Of a DNA stretch of 64,000 bases, positions 7,259-16,400 are shown in pieces. How positions within the stretch are numbered: the stretch's first letter is position 1; each line of letters starts with the position of its first letter. Source of the stretch: DATFQI01 sp963816955. GTDB taxonomy: Bacteria; Actinomycetota; Thermoleophilia; Solirubrobacterales; Solirubrobacteraceae. The notes under the pieces are model-generated. The model ran no database searches. It was not told the origin of the DNA and saw nothing but the letters and a program-made list of their open reading frames with translations. The stretch covers positions 186,001 to 250,000 of the forward strand of contig CAWFME010000007.1 in NCBI GenBank assembly GCA_963816955.1, written 5' to 3'. Both the position numbers and the translations under genes were made by a program.

Positions 7259-10200
7259 ATGCGACGACTCACGCTGGCCCTCACCGCTGCCCTGATGATC
7301 ACGATCGCCGCGCCGGCCTCCGGCGCCGTGAAGATCGGAGACCAGGCGCCGACCCGGGACTCGTTCGACCGCCGCGGGGTGAGTCAGCCGACGGCCGCCC
7401 AGCGCTCGGCGGCCCGCGCCACGGGCGCGAGGGTCGCGTGGAACCGCTTCGGCACGCCGCGGAGCCTGTTCAAGGCGCGCGGCTGGCTGGCCGAGGGCCT
7501 CACGGGCGCGCCGCGCGAGGCGGCCCGCGAGTTCGTGCGCCGCAACGCCGCGCTGTTCCGGCTCTCGGAGGCCGACGTCGCCGCGCTGCAGGTCCAGGAC
7601 GACCACACCCTGCCGGGCACCGACGCCCACGTCGTCACCTTCTCCCAGCGCTTCGGCGGCCTGCCGGCCGCGGGCGGTGGACTGCTCGCCGTCGGCGTGG
7701 CCGGCGGCCGGGTCGCGTACGCCTCCTCCTCGCTGGCCGCGCCAGGCCCGCTCGCCGGCGAGCGCCGGCTGAGCGCCCAGGACGCCTGGCTGCGCGCCGC
7801 CGCCTCCGCCGGGGTCGAGAAGGCCGGCGGCGACCTCTCCGTCGGCGCCGACCTGGCCGGCTTCGGCCAGCTCAAGGTCAAGGGCCTGAGCGAGCTCCAG
7901 CAGGTGCGCGAGGTGGCCGTCCCCACCGCCGGCGGCGCCCGCCGCGGGTTCGAGGTCAACGTGGTCGACAACGGCGTGCAGCCGCTCGCGTGGACGATGC
8001 TCGTCGACGCCGAGTCCGGCACCGTGCTGCGCCGCGCCAGCCGGCTCGACTCGGCGGCCGACCAGCCCAACTTCCAGTACTTCACGAACAACCCGCCGCT
8101 GAACGGGGCGGGCACCGACCGCCGGATCGTCGGCTGCTTCCCGGGCGCGGGCGGGATGGCGGCGCCGTGCACCTTCGACGAGCGCCAGAGCGACGCGGCG
8201 ACCCCGGCCCCGTGGGACCGCGCCAACAACACCACGGGCAACAACGCGGACACGGGCCTGTCGGCCCTGAACCCGCTGGCGCCCGCGCCCGACCGCGTCG
8301 TGCGGCCCACCAGCCCGACGCGCGACTACATGGCGCCGTTCACGAACTCCTGGCAGAAGGCGCGCTGCAACCCGAGCGTCTTCGCCGGCGGGGTCGTCCC
8401 GGCCACCGGCCCGAACACGTTCGGCGGCACCAACGCCAACGACATCAACGCGGCGATCATCTCGCTGTTCTCCAACCACAACAACATGCACGACTGGGCG
8501 TACGACCTCGGCTTCACCGAGACGGCGTTCAACATGCAGGTCGACAACTTCGGCAAGGGCGGCCGGCCCGGCGACCCCGAGCTCGGCAACGCCCAGGGCG
8601 GCGCGCTGACCGGCGGCACGCCGACCTACACGGGCCGCGACAACGCCAACCAGGCGACCCTCCAGGACGGCATCGCGCCGTTCAGCAACATGTACCTCTG
8701 GCAGCCGGTGGCGGGCGCGTTCTACCCGCCGTGCGTCGACGGCGACTTCGACATGTCGGTGATCGGCCACGAGTACACCCACGCCATCTCCAACCGGATG
8801 GTGGGCGGCGCCGACGAGGGCCTGACGAGCGGCTCCGACGGCCAGGCCCGCGCGATGGGCGAGTCATGGTCGGACCTGACCGCAGTCGAGTTCCTGGCGG
8901 AGCACGGCTACTCGCCGTCCGACGACGAGAACCCGTTCGCCGTCGGCGCCTACGTGACGGGCTCCAAGCAGAAGGGCATCCGCAACTACGGCATGAACGC
9001 GAGCCCGCTCAACTACTCGAACGTGCAGGGCTACGACGGCTCCGGCATGGGCTCGCCGCACGACGACGGCGAGATCTGGAGCGCCGTCAACTTCGACATC
9101 CGCCAGGCGATGGTCGCCAAGTACGGCGGCGGCGACGCCGCCACCCAGCTCGCCTGCGCCCGCGGCCAACGCCCCGCCGACCAGTGCCCGGGCAACCGCC
9201 GCTGGATGCAGACCGTCTTCGACGCCTACCTGCTGATGGCCGACGGCGAGGTCACGATGCTCGAGGCGCGCGACGCCTACCTGGCGGCCGACCGGATGCG
9301 CTTCGGCGGCGCCAACCAGGCGGAGGCCTGGAGCGCCTTCGCGAAGCGCGGCTTCGGGGAGAAGGCCTCCTCGGCCGCGAAGGAGGGCGACGACGGCTTC
9401 ACCGACACGAACAACCCCGATCCGGTCCCGAGCTTCGAGTCGCCGCTGCGCGGCGACGAGGGCACGGTCACCTTCGCGCCGGTCGACGAGCAGGGCAACC
9501 CGCTCGTCGGCGAGCTGCTGATCGGCGACTACGAGGCCAACGTGACGCCGGTGGCGGACTCCGATCCGACGACCGGACTCGGCTCGTCCGTGCGGCTCGT
9601 CCCCGGCGAGTACACGTTCATCGCCCGGGCGAACGGCCGCGGCGCCCAGAAGTTCACCCGCACGGTCGCCGCGAGCAGGGCCGTCGACTTCCGCGTCCTG
9701 ATGCCGGCCAACCACGCCTCCAGGGCCAGCGGGGCCTCGGCGACCGGCGACGGCAACGTCGCGGCGCTGATCGACGACACCGAGGAGTCCAACTGGGTCG
9801 CCAACCGCGAGCCCAACGTCGAGGGCGCCCAGGCGACGGTCAAGCTCGCCGGCGAGCGGCTCGTCAGCAGCGTGAAGGTCTCGGCGATCCTGCGCGCCGT
9901 CGACGAGGGCGACGACCAGGACGACCCGGGCAACCAGAACCGCTTCACCGCCCTGCGCAAGTTCGCGATCGAGACGTGCGCCGGCTCCTGCACCGCCGCG
10001 GGCGACTTCACGCGCATCTACACGAGCCCCGACGACGCCTTCCCGGGCAGCGTCCCGCGGCCGCTGGCGCCGGACGAGATCCTGCGCGACTTCGACGTCC
10101 CCGACACCCGCGCCTCGGTCGTGCGGCTCGTCGTGCTCGCCAACCAGTGCACGGGCAATCCGGCCTTCAAGGGCGAGAGCGAGGACGATCCGGCCTCCGT

Positions 10201-10936
10201 CTCGGACTGCACGGTCGGCGGCCCGGCGACGCCGCGCCGCGACCAGCAGGTCCGCGCCGCCGAGCTGCAGGTCTTCACCGACCAGCCGACGGTCACGGTC
10301 ACGCCGTCGGCGGCGTGCGCCTCGACGGCCGGCTTCCGCTCGGCACGGGCGATCCCGCGGGGCGGCCGGCTGCGGCTGCGCTTCTCCCGCCGGGTCGACT
10401 ATCCCGTCAGCGTGGCGATCTTCCGCCAGTCACAGGGCCGCCGCGTGCTCGCGAACCGGCTGATCAAGCGGTTCCGCGGCAAGAAGCGCTCGTTCACGTT
10501 CAACAGCCGCGGCCGGCTCGGCGACGGGCTCTACTTCGCCCGCTTCCGGATGCCGACCCCGAGCGGCCGCGCGGACTTCCGCCGCACGGCGCTGCGGGTG
10601 CGCAACGGCCGCTTCGGCAAGCGCCCGCAGTTCTACCGGCGGGCGAGCTGCGGCCTGCTGACCTCCTACAAGCTCTCCAGCGCGGCGTTCGGCGGCCCGG
10701 GCAACAAGCGGCTGGGCATCGCCTTCCGCCTGCAGCGCAAGGCCACGGTGTCGGCGACCGTGCGGCGCGGCGGCAAGGTCGTCAAGCGCTTCAAGGCCCG
10801 CAGCTTCAAGGCGAACCGGGTCAAGCGACTGTTCATGGGCGCCCGCGGCCGGGCGCGCGGGGACTACAAGGTCCGCCTGACCGTCCGCCGCGGCTCGCGG
10901 CGCGTGGTGTCGGTGCTCACGGCCCGGCGGCTGTAG
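7259..10936 (+). CDS. Secreted M36 (fungalysin)-family zinc metallopeptidase, multidomain
   Basis: A 1,225-residue exported protease. Signal peptide MRRLTLALTAALMITIAAPASGA. Residues 25-270 form an FTP/PepSY-type propeptide. The catalytic domain has HEYTH at 504-508 (zinc ligands His504 and His508, general base Glu505) and the third ligand Glu535 in GESWSD. About residues 760-850 contain a carboxypeptidase-regulatory/Ig-like stretch and a discoidin-like stretch (ASGASATGDGNVAALIDDTEESNW split around the loop). The last 200 residues are an Arg/Lys-rich beta module. It probably digests extracellular protein. Start ATG 7259 is preceded by a weak GGAGGATGGG; the longer upstream reading frame overlaps mcl1 and has no signal. 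Confidence 0.88.
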   Translation: MRRLTLALTAALMITIAAPASGAVKIGDQAPTRDSFDRRGVSQPTAAQRSAARATGARVAWNRFGTPRSLFKARGWLAEGLTGAPREAAREFVRRNAALFRLSEADVAALQVQDDHTLPGTDAHVVTFSQRFGGLPAAGGGLLAVGVAGGRVAYASSSLAAPGPLAGERRLSAQDAWLRAAASAGVEKAGGDLSVGADLAGFGQLKVKGLSELQQVREVAVPTAGGARRGFEVNVVDNGVQPLAWTMLVDAESGTVLRRASRLDSAADQPNFQYFTNNPPLNGAGTDRRIVGCFPGAGGMAAPCTFDERQSDAATPAPWDRANNTTGNNADTGLSALNPLAPAPDRVVRPTSPTRDYMAPFTNSWQKARCNPSVFAGGVVPATGPNTFGGTNANDINAAIISLFSNHNNMHDWAYDLGFTETAFNMQVDNFGKGGRPGDPELGNAQGGALTGGTPTYTGRDNANQATLQDGIAPFSNMYLWQPVAGAFYPPCVDGDFDMSVIGHEYTHAISNRMVGGADEGLTSGSDGQARAMGESWSDLTAVEFLAEHGYSPSDDENPFAVGAYVTGSKQKGIRNYGMNASPLNYSNVQGYDGSGMGSPHDDGEIWSAVNFDIRQAMVAKYGGGDAATQLACARGQRPADQCPGNRRWMQTVFDAYLLMADGEVTMLEARDAYLAADRMRFGGANQAEAWSAFAKRGFGEKASSAAKEGDDGFTDTNNPDPVPSFESPLRGDEGTVTFAPVDEQGNPLVGELLIGDYEANVTPVADSDPTTGLGSSVRLVPGEYTFIARANGRGAQKFTRTVAASRAVDFRVLMPANHASRASGASATGDGNVAALIDDTEESNWVANREPNVEGAQATVKLAGERLVSSVKVSAILRAVDEGDDQDDPGNQNRFTALRKFAIETCAGSCTAAGDFTRIYTSPDDAFPGSVPRPLAPDEILRDFDVPDTRASVVRLVVLANQCTGNPAFKGESEDDPASVSDCTVGGPATPRRDQQVRAAELQVFTDQPTVTVTPSAACASTAGFRSARAIPRGGRLRLRFSRRVDYPVSVAIFRQSQGRRVLANRLIKRFRGKKRSFTFNSRGRLGDGLYFARFRMPTPSGRADFRRTALRVRNGRFGKRPQFYRRASCGLLTSYKLSSAAFGGPGNKRLGIAFRLQRKATVSATVRRGGKVVKRFKARSFKANRVKRLFMGARGRARGDYKVRLTVRRGSRRVVSVLTARRL

Positions 10937-10947
10937 CGTCCCGGCCC

Positions 10948-11490
10948 ATGAGCACCGAAACCAGCAGCATCGAAACCGAGCAGGCCGCCCGGGAGGCCTC
11001 GGGCGCGCATCCCTACGGCCGCTACCTCGAGGAGTTCGAGGTCGGCGCGGTCTACAAGCACTGGCCCGCCAAGACGGTGACCGAGGCCGACGACCACCTG
11101 TTCTGCCTGATCACGATGAACCACCACCCCCTGCACATCAACGACGTCTACGCCCAGTCGTCGCAGCAGGGCCGCAACGTCGTCGTCGGGCCGCTCGTCT
11201 ACAGCCTCGCCCTCGGGATGAGCGTGAGCGATGTCTCGGGAAAGGCGATCGCCAACCTCGCCACGGAGGAGCTCAAGCACCCCGCGCCCGTGTTCCACGG
11301 CGACACGCTGTTCGTGGAGTCCGAGGTGCTGGAGAAGCGCGAGTCCCGCTCCAAGCCCGACCGCGGCACCGTCAAGGTCCACACACGGGTGCACAACCAG
11401 GACGGCACGCTGGTGGCCGAGTTCAAGCGGCTCGTGCTGGTCCCGCGGCGCGAGCACGGGGCCACGCCCGCCGAGGGCGACGTCGAATAG
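10948..11490 (+). CDS. MaoC-family hydratase, candidate mesaconyl-CoA (beta-methylmalyl-CoA) hydratase
   Basis: A 180-residue single hot-dog protein. The hydratase motif is in ADDHLFCLITMNHHPLHIND (48-66), followed by GPLVYSLALGMSVSDVSGKA. In Streptomyces a small MaoC protein of this type is encoded beside ccr, ethylmalonyl-CoA mutase and a CitE-like lyase. That context, plus a similar motif pattern, makes it a candidate for the mesaconyl-CoA hydration step. It differs from the long (about 340 residue) Mch of Rhodobacter. ATG 10948 lies 11 nt after the protease stop. Function is inferred from family context only. Confidence 0.75.
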   Translation: MSTETSSIETEQAAREASGAHPYGRYLEEFEVGAVYKHWPAKTVTEADDHLFCLITMNHHPLHINDVYAQSSQQGRNVVVGPLVYSLALGMSVSDVSGKAIANLATEELKHPAPVFHGDTLFVESEVLEKRESRSKPDRGTVKVHTRVHNQDGTLVAEFKRLVLVPRREHGATPAEGDVE

Positions 11491-11502
11491 ACGCGTTCTG
11501 AC

Positions 11503-11520
11503 ACCCGGGTTCGTCCGGGT
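11503..11520 (+). terminator. Small hairpin between maoC and pckG
   Basis: A perfect 6-bp stem, ACCCGG (11503-11508) and CCGGGT (11515-11520), with a 6-nt loop, 13 bases after the maoC stop. There is no T-run. It may be a weak terminator or part of the pckG leader. The rest of the 11491-11580 gap shows no convincing -10 or ribosome site. Confidence 0.35.
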
Positions 11521-11580
11521 ATGACAAAGTGCCCTCCTTTCCCCCTTGTGTGCAATCCGAGCGAGGTTGAACTCCCCCCG

Positions 11581-13380
11581 ATGACGATCGAGACCACGGA
11601 CGCCCCGACCACGAACAAGAAGCTCCTCGACTGGGTCGAGGAGGTGGCGGAGCTCACCCAGCCGGACTCGATCCACTGGTGCGACGGGTCCGCTGAGGAG
11701 TACGACCGGATGTGCCAGGACCTCGTCGAGGCCGGCACGTTCGAGCGCCTCAGCGACGCCAAGCGCCCGAACTCCTACCTGGCGCTCTCGGACCCGGGCG
11801 ACGTCGCCCGCGTCGAGGACCGCACGTTCATCTGCTCCGAGCGCGTCGAGGACGCCGGCCCGACCAACAACTGGCAGGACCCCGAGGAGATGCGGGAGAT
11901 CCTCCAGAAGAAGTTCAAGGGGGTCATGAAGGGCCGCACGATGTACGTCGTGCCGTTCTCGATGGGCCCGCTCGGCTCGCCGATCGCCGAGATCGGCGTC
12001 CAGCTGACCGACTCGGCCTACGCGGCGGTCTCGATGCGGATCATGACCCGCATGGGCAAGGCCGCCCTGGACTGCCTGAAGGCCGACGGGGAGTTCGTGC
12101 CCTGCGTGCACTCCACGGGCAGCCCCGGGAGCGCGACCTCGTGGCCGTGCGACAAGGAGAAGTACATCGTCCACTACCCCGAGACGCGCGAGATCTGGTC
12201 CTACGGCTCGGGCTACGGCGGGAACGCGCTGCTGGGCAAGAAGTGCTTCGCGCTGCGGATCGCCTCGGTGATGGCGCGCGACGAGGGCTGGCTGGCCGAG
12301 CACATGCTGATCCTCAAGCTCACCTCGCCCGAGGGGGAGGTCAAGTACGTCACGGGCGCGTTCCCGAGCGCATGCGGCAAGACCAACCTCGCGATGCTGA
12401 TCCCGACGCTCGAGGGCTGGACCGTCGAGACGGTCGGCGACGACATCGCCTGGATGAAGTTCGGCGACGACGGGCGGCTCTACGCCGTCAACCCCGAGGC
12501 CGGCTTCTTCGGCGTCGCGCCGGGCACGGGCGAGTCGACCAACCCGAACGCGATGGCCACCGTGCGCGCGAACTCGATCTTCACCAACTGCGCGAAGACC
12601 GACGACGGCGACATCTGGTGGGAGGGCATGACCGACGAGCCGCCGAAGCACGCGATCGACTGGCACGGCAACGACTGGACGCCGGACTCCGAGGAGCCCG
12701 CCGCGCACCCGAACGCCCGCTTCACCACGCCCGCCGACCAGTGCCCCTCGATCGCCGCCGAGTGGGAGGACCCCAAGGGCGTGCCGATCGACGCGTTCCT
12801 GTTCGGCGGCCGCCGCTCCACGGTCGTGCCGCTCGTGCGCGAGGCGTTCGACTGGGAGCACGCCGTCTTCATGGGCGCGACGATGAGCTCGGAGACCACG
12901 GCGGCGGCGGCCGGCGCGGTCGGCGCGCTGCGCTTCGACCCGTTCGCGATGCTGCCGTTCTGCGGCTACAACATGGCCGACTACTTCGCGCACTGGCTCA
13001 AGATCGGCAGATCCGACCCCGCCCGCCCCGCGGAACTGCCGAAGGTCTTCTACGTCAACTGGTTCCGCAAGGACGCCGACGGCGAGTTCCTCTGGCCGGG
13101 CTTCGGCGAGAACTCGCGCGTGCTGGCCTACGTGTTCCGGCGCTGCAACGGCGAGGGCGAGACGGTGGAGACGCCGATCGGCCTCGTGCCGGCGGCCGGC
13201 GAGATCGACACCGAGGGCCTGGAGATCTCCGACGAGCAGCTCCAGCAGCTGCTCACGGTCGACGAGAACAAGCTCAAGAGCGAGATCGAGCAGGTCAAGG
13301 AGCACCTGGCGACGTTCGGCGACGCGCTGCCGCCCGAGCTGTCGGCGCAGCTGGAGAAGCTGGAGTCGCGGCTCGCCTGA
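11581..13380 (+). CDS. pckG: Phosphoenolpyruvate carboxykinase (GTP)
   Basis: A 599-residue enzyme converting oxaloacetate and GTP to PEP, GDP and CO2, the first committed step of gluconeogenesis. The P-loop FPSACGKTN is at residues 261-269 and contains the active-site Cys of GTP-type enzymes. Also visible are WSYGSGYGGNALLGKK, the metal-site segment GDDIAWM, and the C-terminal WPGFGENSRVL lid region. I chose ATG 11581 (MTIETTDAPTTNKKLLDWVEE) because alignment from memory with mycobacterial PckA begins here; an upstream ATG at 11521 would add 20 residues with no family counterpart. It fits with the ethylmalonyl-CoA genes nearby for growth on acetyl-CoA-yielding substrates. Confidence 0.95.
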   Translation: MTIETTDAPTTNKKLLDWVEEVAELTQPDSIHWCDGSAEEYDRMCQDLVEAGTFERLSDAKRPNSYLALSDPGDVARVEDRTFICSERVEDAGPTNNWQDPEEMREILQKKFKGVMKGRTMYVVPFSMGPLGSPIAEIGVQLTDSAYAAVSMRIMTRMGKAALDCLKADGEFVPCVHSTGSPGSATSWPCDKEKYIVHYPETREIWSYGSGYGGNALLGKKCFALRIASVMARDEGWLAEHMLILKLTSPEGEVKYVTGAFPSACGKTNLAMLIPTLEGWTVETVGDDIAWMKFGDDGRLYAVNPEAGFFGVAPGTGESTNPNAMATVRANSIFTNCAKTDDGDIWWEGMTDEPPKHAIDWHGNDWTPDSEEPAAHPNARFTTPADQCPSIAAEWEDPKGVPIDAFLFGGRRSTVVPLVREAFDWEHAVFMGATMSSETTAAAAGAVGALRFDPFAMLPFCGYNMADYFAHWLKIGRSDPARPAELPKVFYVNWFRKDADGEFLWPGFGENSRVLAYVFRRCNGEGETVETPIGLVPAAGEIDTEGLEISDEQLQQLLTVDENKLKSEIEQVKEHLATFGDALPPELSAQLEKLESRLA

Positions 13381-13419
13381 CGTGCATTCCGCTCCCCGGA
13401 GCGGCATGATGGACCCATC

Positions 13420-16400
13420 GTGAGCAGCGCGCGCCCAATCGCGGACTCGCGCCCGGAAGACCGGCTGCTGGAGCTCATCGACGACGAGGTGGCCCCGGAC
13501 CGCGCCCCAGCGGTCCGGGCGTTCGCGCGCGCCTACCTGCGGCGGCTGGGAGGCGGCGACGCCACCGAGGGCATCGCGCCCGAGGCGCTGCTGGGCGAGA
13601 TCCTGTCGCTGTTCGAGTTCGCGTGCGCGCGCGACGGCGAGGCGATCGCCGTCCGCGCCTTCAACCCGACCCGCGAGGAGCACGGCTACGAGCCCGTCGG
13701 CTCCGTGCTGGAGACCAACACGGACGACCTACCGTTCCTGGTGGACTCCGTCTCGGGCGAGCTCGCGCTCGCGCGGGTTGCTCGTCGTCGCGGCTGCTGC
13801 ACCCGATCGTGGCGACCGAGCGCGAGGGCAGCGGGCGCATACGCAGCCGTCCGCGACCCGCGCGGCGCGGTGCACCGCGAGTCGGTGATGCACTTCGACC
13901 TCGACCGCCGGCTCTCCGACGACGAGCTGGGCGAGCTCGAGGACGCGATCCGCGCGACGCTCGCGAACGTCCGCGCCGTGGTGCGCGACTTCCCGGCGAT
14001 GCTCGAGCGCACGAACGGGCTGTCCAAGCTGGCCCGCGCCGGCGCCTCGCGCTACGAGGCCGACGAGGTCGAGGAGGTCGTCGACTTCCTGGCCTGGCTG
14101 CAGCGCGGCAACTTCGTCTACCTCGGCGCGCGCGAGTACGACTTCAGCCAGCAGGGCATCTCGCTCGTCCACGGCTCGGGGCTCGGGATCCTCGCCGACG
14201 AGGCGAAGTCGGCGTTCGAGAAGCCCGGCGGCGTCTCCTTCGACGAGCTGCCGCCGTACGTGCGCCGCTCGCGCGCTCGACGGCGACCTGCTGCTGGTCG
14301 ACAAGTCCAACGCCCCGGCGCCCGTGCACCGGCGCGAGCGGATGGACTACATCGGCGTGCGCCGGGTCGACGAGAACGGCGAGATCATCGGCATGTCGCG
14401 CCTGATCGGGCTGTTCACGACCAAGGCCTACGCCGAGCCCGCCTCAGAGACGCCGCTGCTGGGGCGCAAGCTGCGCCAGTGCGTGGAGGGGCTCGGGCTG
14501 ATCGACGGCTCGCACGACTACAAGGCCGCCGTCGCGCTCTACGACACCTTCCCGAAGGACGAGCTGTTCGCCGCCCCGGTCGACGACCTGCAGGGCGCGC
14601 TGCGCTCGCTGCTCGCGCTGGAGGGCACCCAGCGGGTGCGCCTGCTCGGGCGCCGCGACGTCGACGGGCGCAACGCCTCGCTGATCCTCACGCTCCCGCG
14701 CGGCCGCTACGACGCCGCGCTGGTCGAGCGCGTGCGCGGCCTGTTCCGGCGCCGCTTCGGCACCTCCAAGGTCGAGACCCATCACGTCCTCGACGACAGC
14801 GAGCGCTCACGGGTGCACTTCCTCGTCCACGCGCCCGGCGAGCTGCCCGAGCTGGCCCTGCGCGCGCTCGAGGCCGAGGTCATCGCGCTCTCGCGCACCT
14901 GGGACGACGAGCTGCGCGACCTGCTCGTCGAGCGCCAGGGCCCGATCACCGGGCGGCGGCTGGCGGAGGCGTGGCTGCACCGCTTCCCGAGCCACTACAA
15001 GGGCTACACGTCGGTCGACTCGGCCGCGCACGACATCGCGTGCTTCGGCCGGCTGGCGGGCGGCGAGGGCCACGTCGTCTCGCTGCAGCCGCTCGGCGAA
15101 CAGAGCCGCGCTGTGCCTCTACAAGGAGGGCGAGAAGGTCGAGCTCTCGCAGGCGATGCCGATGCTCGAGGACCTCGGGCTGCGCGTGATCGAGGAGCTC
15201 TCCACCCGCCTCACCGGCGAGGAGGACGAGGTCTGGGTGCAGGAGTACCGCGTGCTCGGGCCCGACGGCGGGCCGCTGGACGTCGAGGTGCGCGGGCCCG
15301 GCATCGCCGAGGTGATCGCCGCCGTCTGGCGCGGGGACGCGGAGAGCGACCCGCTGAACCGCCTCGTCGTGACGGCCGGCCTGGACCGCCGCCAGCTCGC
15401 GGTCCTGCGCGCCTACCGCAAGTACCGCCAGCGCGTGGGCTCGCGCTTCACCGAGGGCTACCAGAACGACGTGCTGGTGGCCAACTCCGCGCTGACGGCC
15501 AAGCTCGTGCGCTACTTCGAGGCCCGCTTCGATCCGTCGAAGGAGCGCGACGAGGAGGCGGAGACCGCGCTGCGCGAGGAGATCCTCGAGGACCTCGACG
15601 CCGTGAAGTCGCTCGACCACGACCGCATCCTGCGCAACCAGCTCCAGCTGATCGACGCGACGCTGCGCACGAGCGCGTACCGCGAGGGGCGGCTCGCGAC
15701 CGCGTTCAAGCTGCGCTCGGCCGACGTGCCCGCGATGCCCCAGCCCGCGCCGGCGTTCGAGATCTTCGTCTACTCCTCCGAGATGGAGGGCATCCACCTG
15801 CGCGGCGGCCAGATCGCCCGCGGCGGGATCCGCTGGAGCGACCGGATGGACTACCGCACCGAGGTCTACGGCCTGATGCGGGCGCAGCTGACCAAGAACG
15901 CCGTGATCGTCCCGGCCGGCGCCAAGGGCGGCTTCATCATCAAGCGCGTCCCGGCGGGGCGCGACGAGCTCAAGGCCGAGGTCGAGCGCCAGTACAAGAC
16001 CTACGTGCGGGCGCTGCTGGACGTCACGGACAACCTCGTCGACGGCGAGGTCGTCCACCCGCCGCAGGTGCGCCCGCTCGACGACGACGACACCTACCTC
16101 GTGGTCGCCGCCGACAAGGGCACCGCGACGTTCTCTGACACCGCCAACGCGATCTCGCGCGAGTACGGCTTCTGGCTCGACGACGCGTTCGCCTCCGGCG
16201 GCTCGGCCGGCTACGACCACAAGAAGCTCGGCATCACCGCGCGCGGCGCCTGGGAGTCGGTCAAGCGCCACTTCCGCGAGCTCGAGCTGGACCCGGCGGT
16301 GGACGAGTTCACCGCGGTGGGCATCGGCGACATGTCGGGCGACGTGTTCGGCAACGGGATGCTGCTGAGCGACAAGATCCGGCTCGTCGCGGCCTACGAC

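Noticed and set aside
11521..11580. Upstream ATG as pckG start
   Set aside because: Adds 20 residues without counterpart in known GTP-type PEP carboxykinases; the ATG at 11581 fits better.
10864..13683. Very long minus-strand frame (939 codons) opposite pckG
   Set aside because: It is the antisense shadow of PEP carboxykinase and the protease end in GC-rich DNA; its product is Arg/Val/Gly-biased with no domain.
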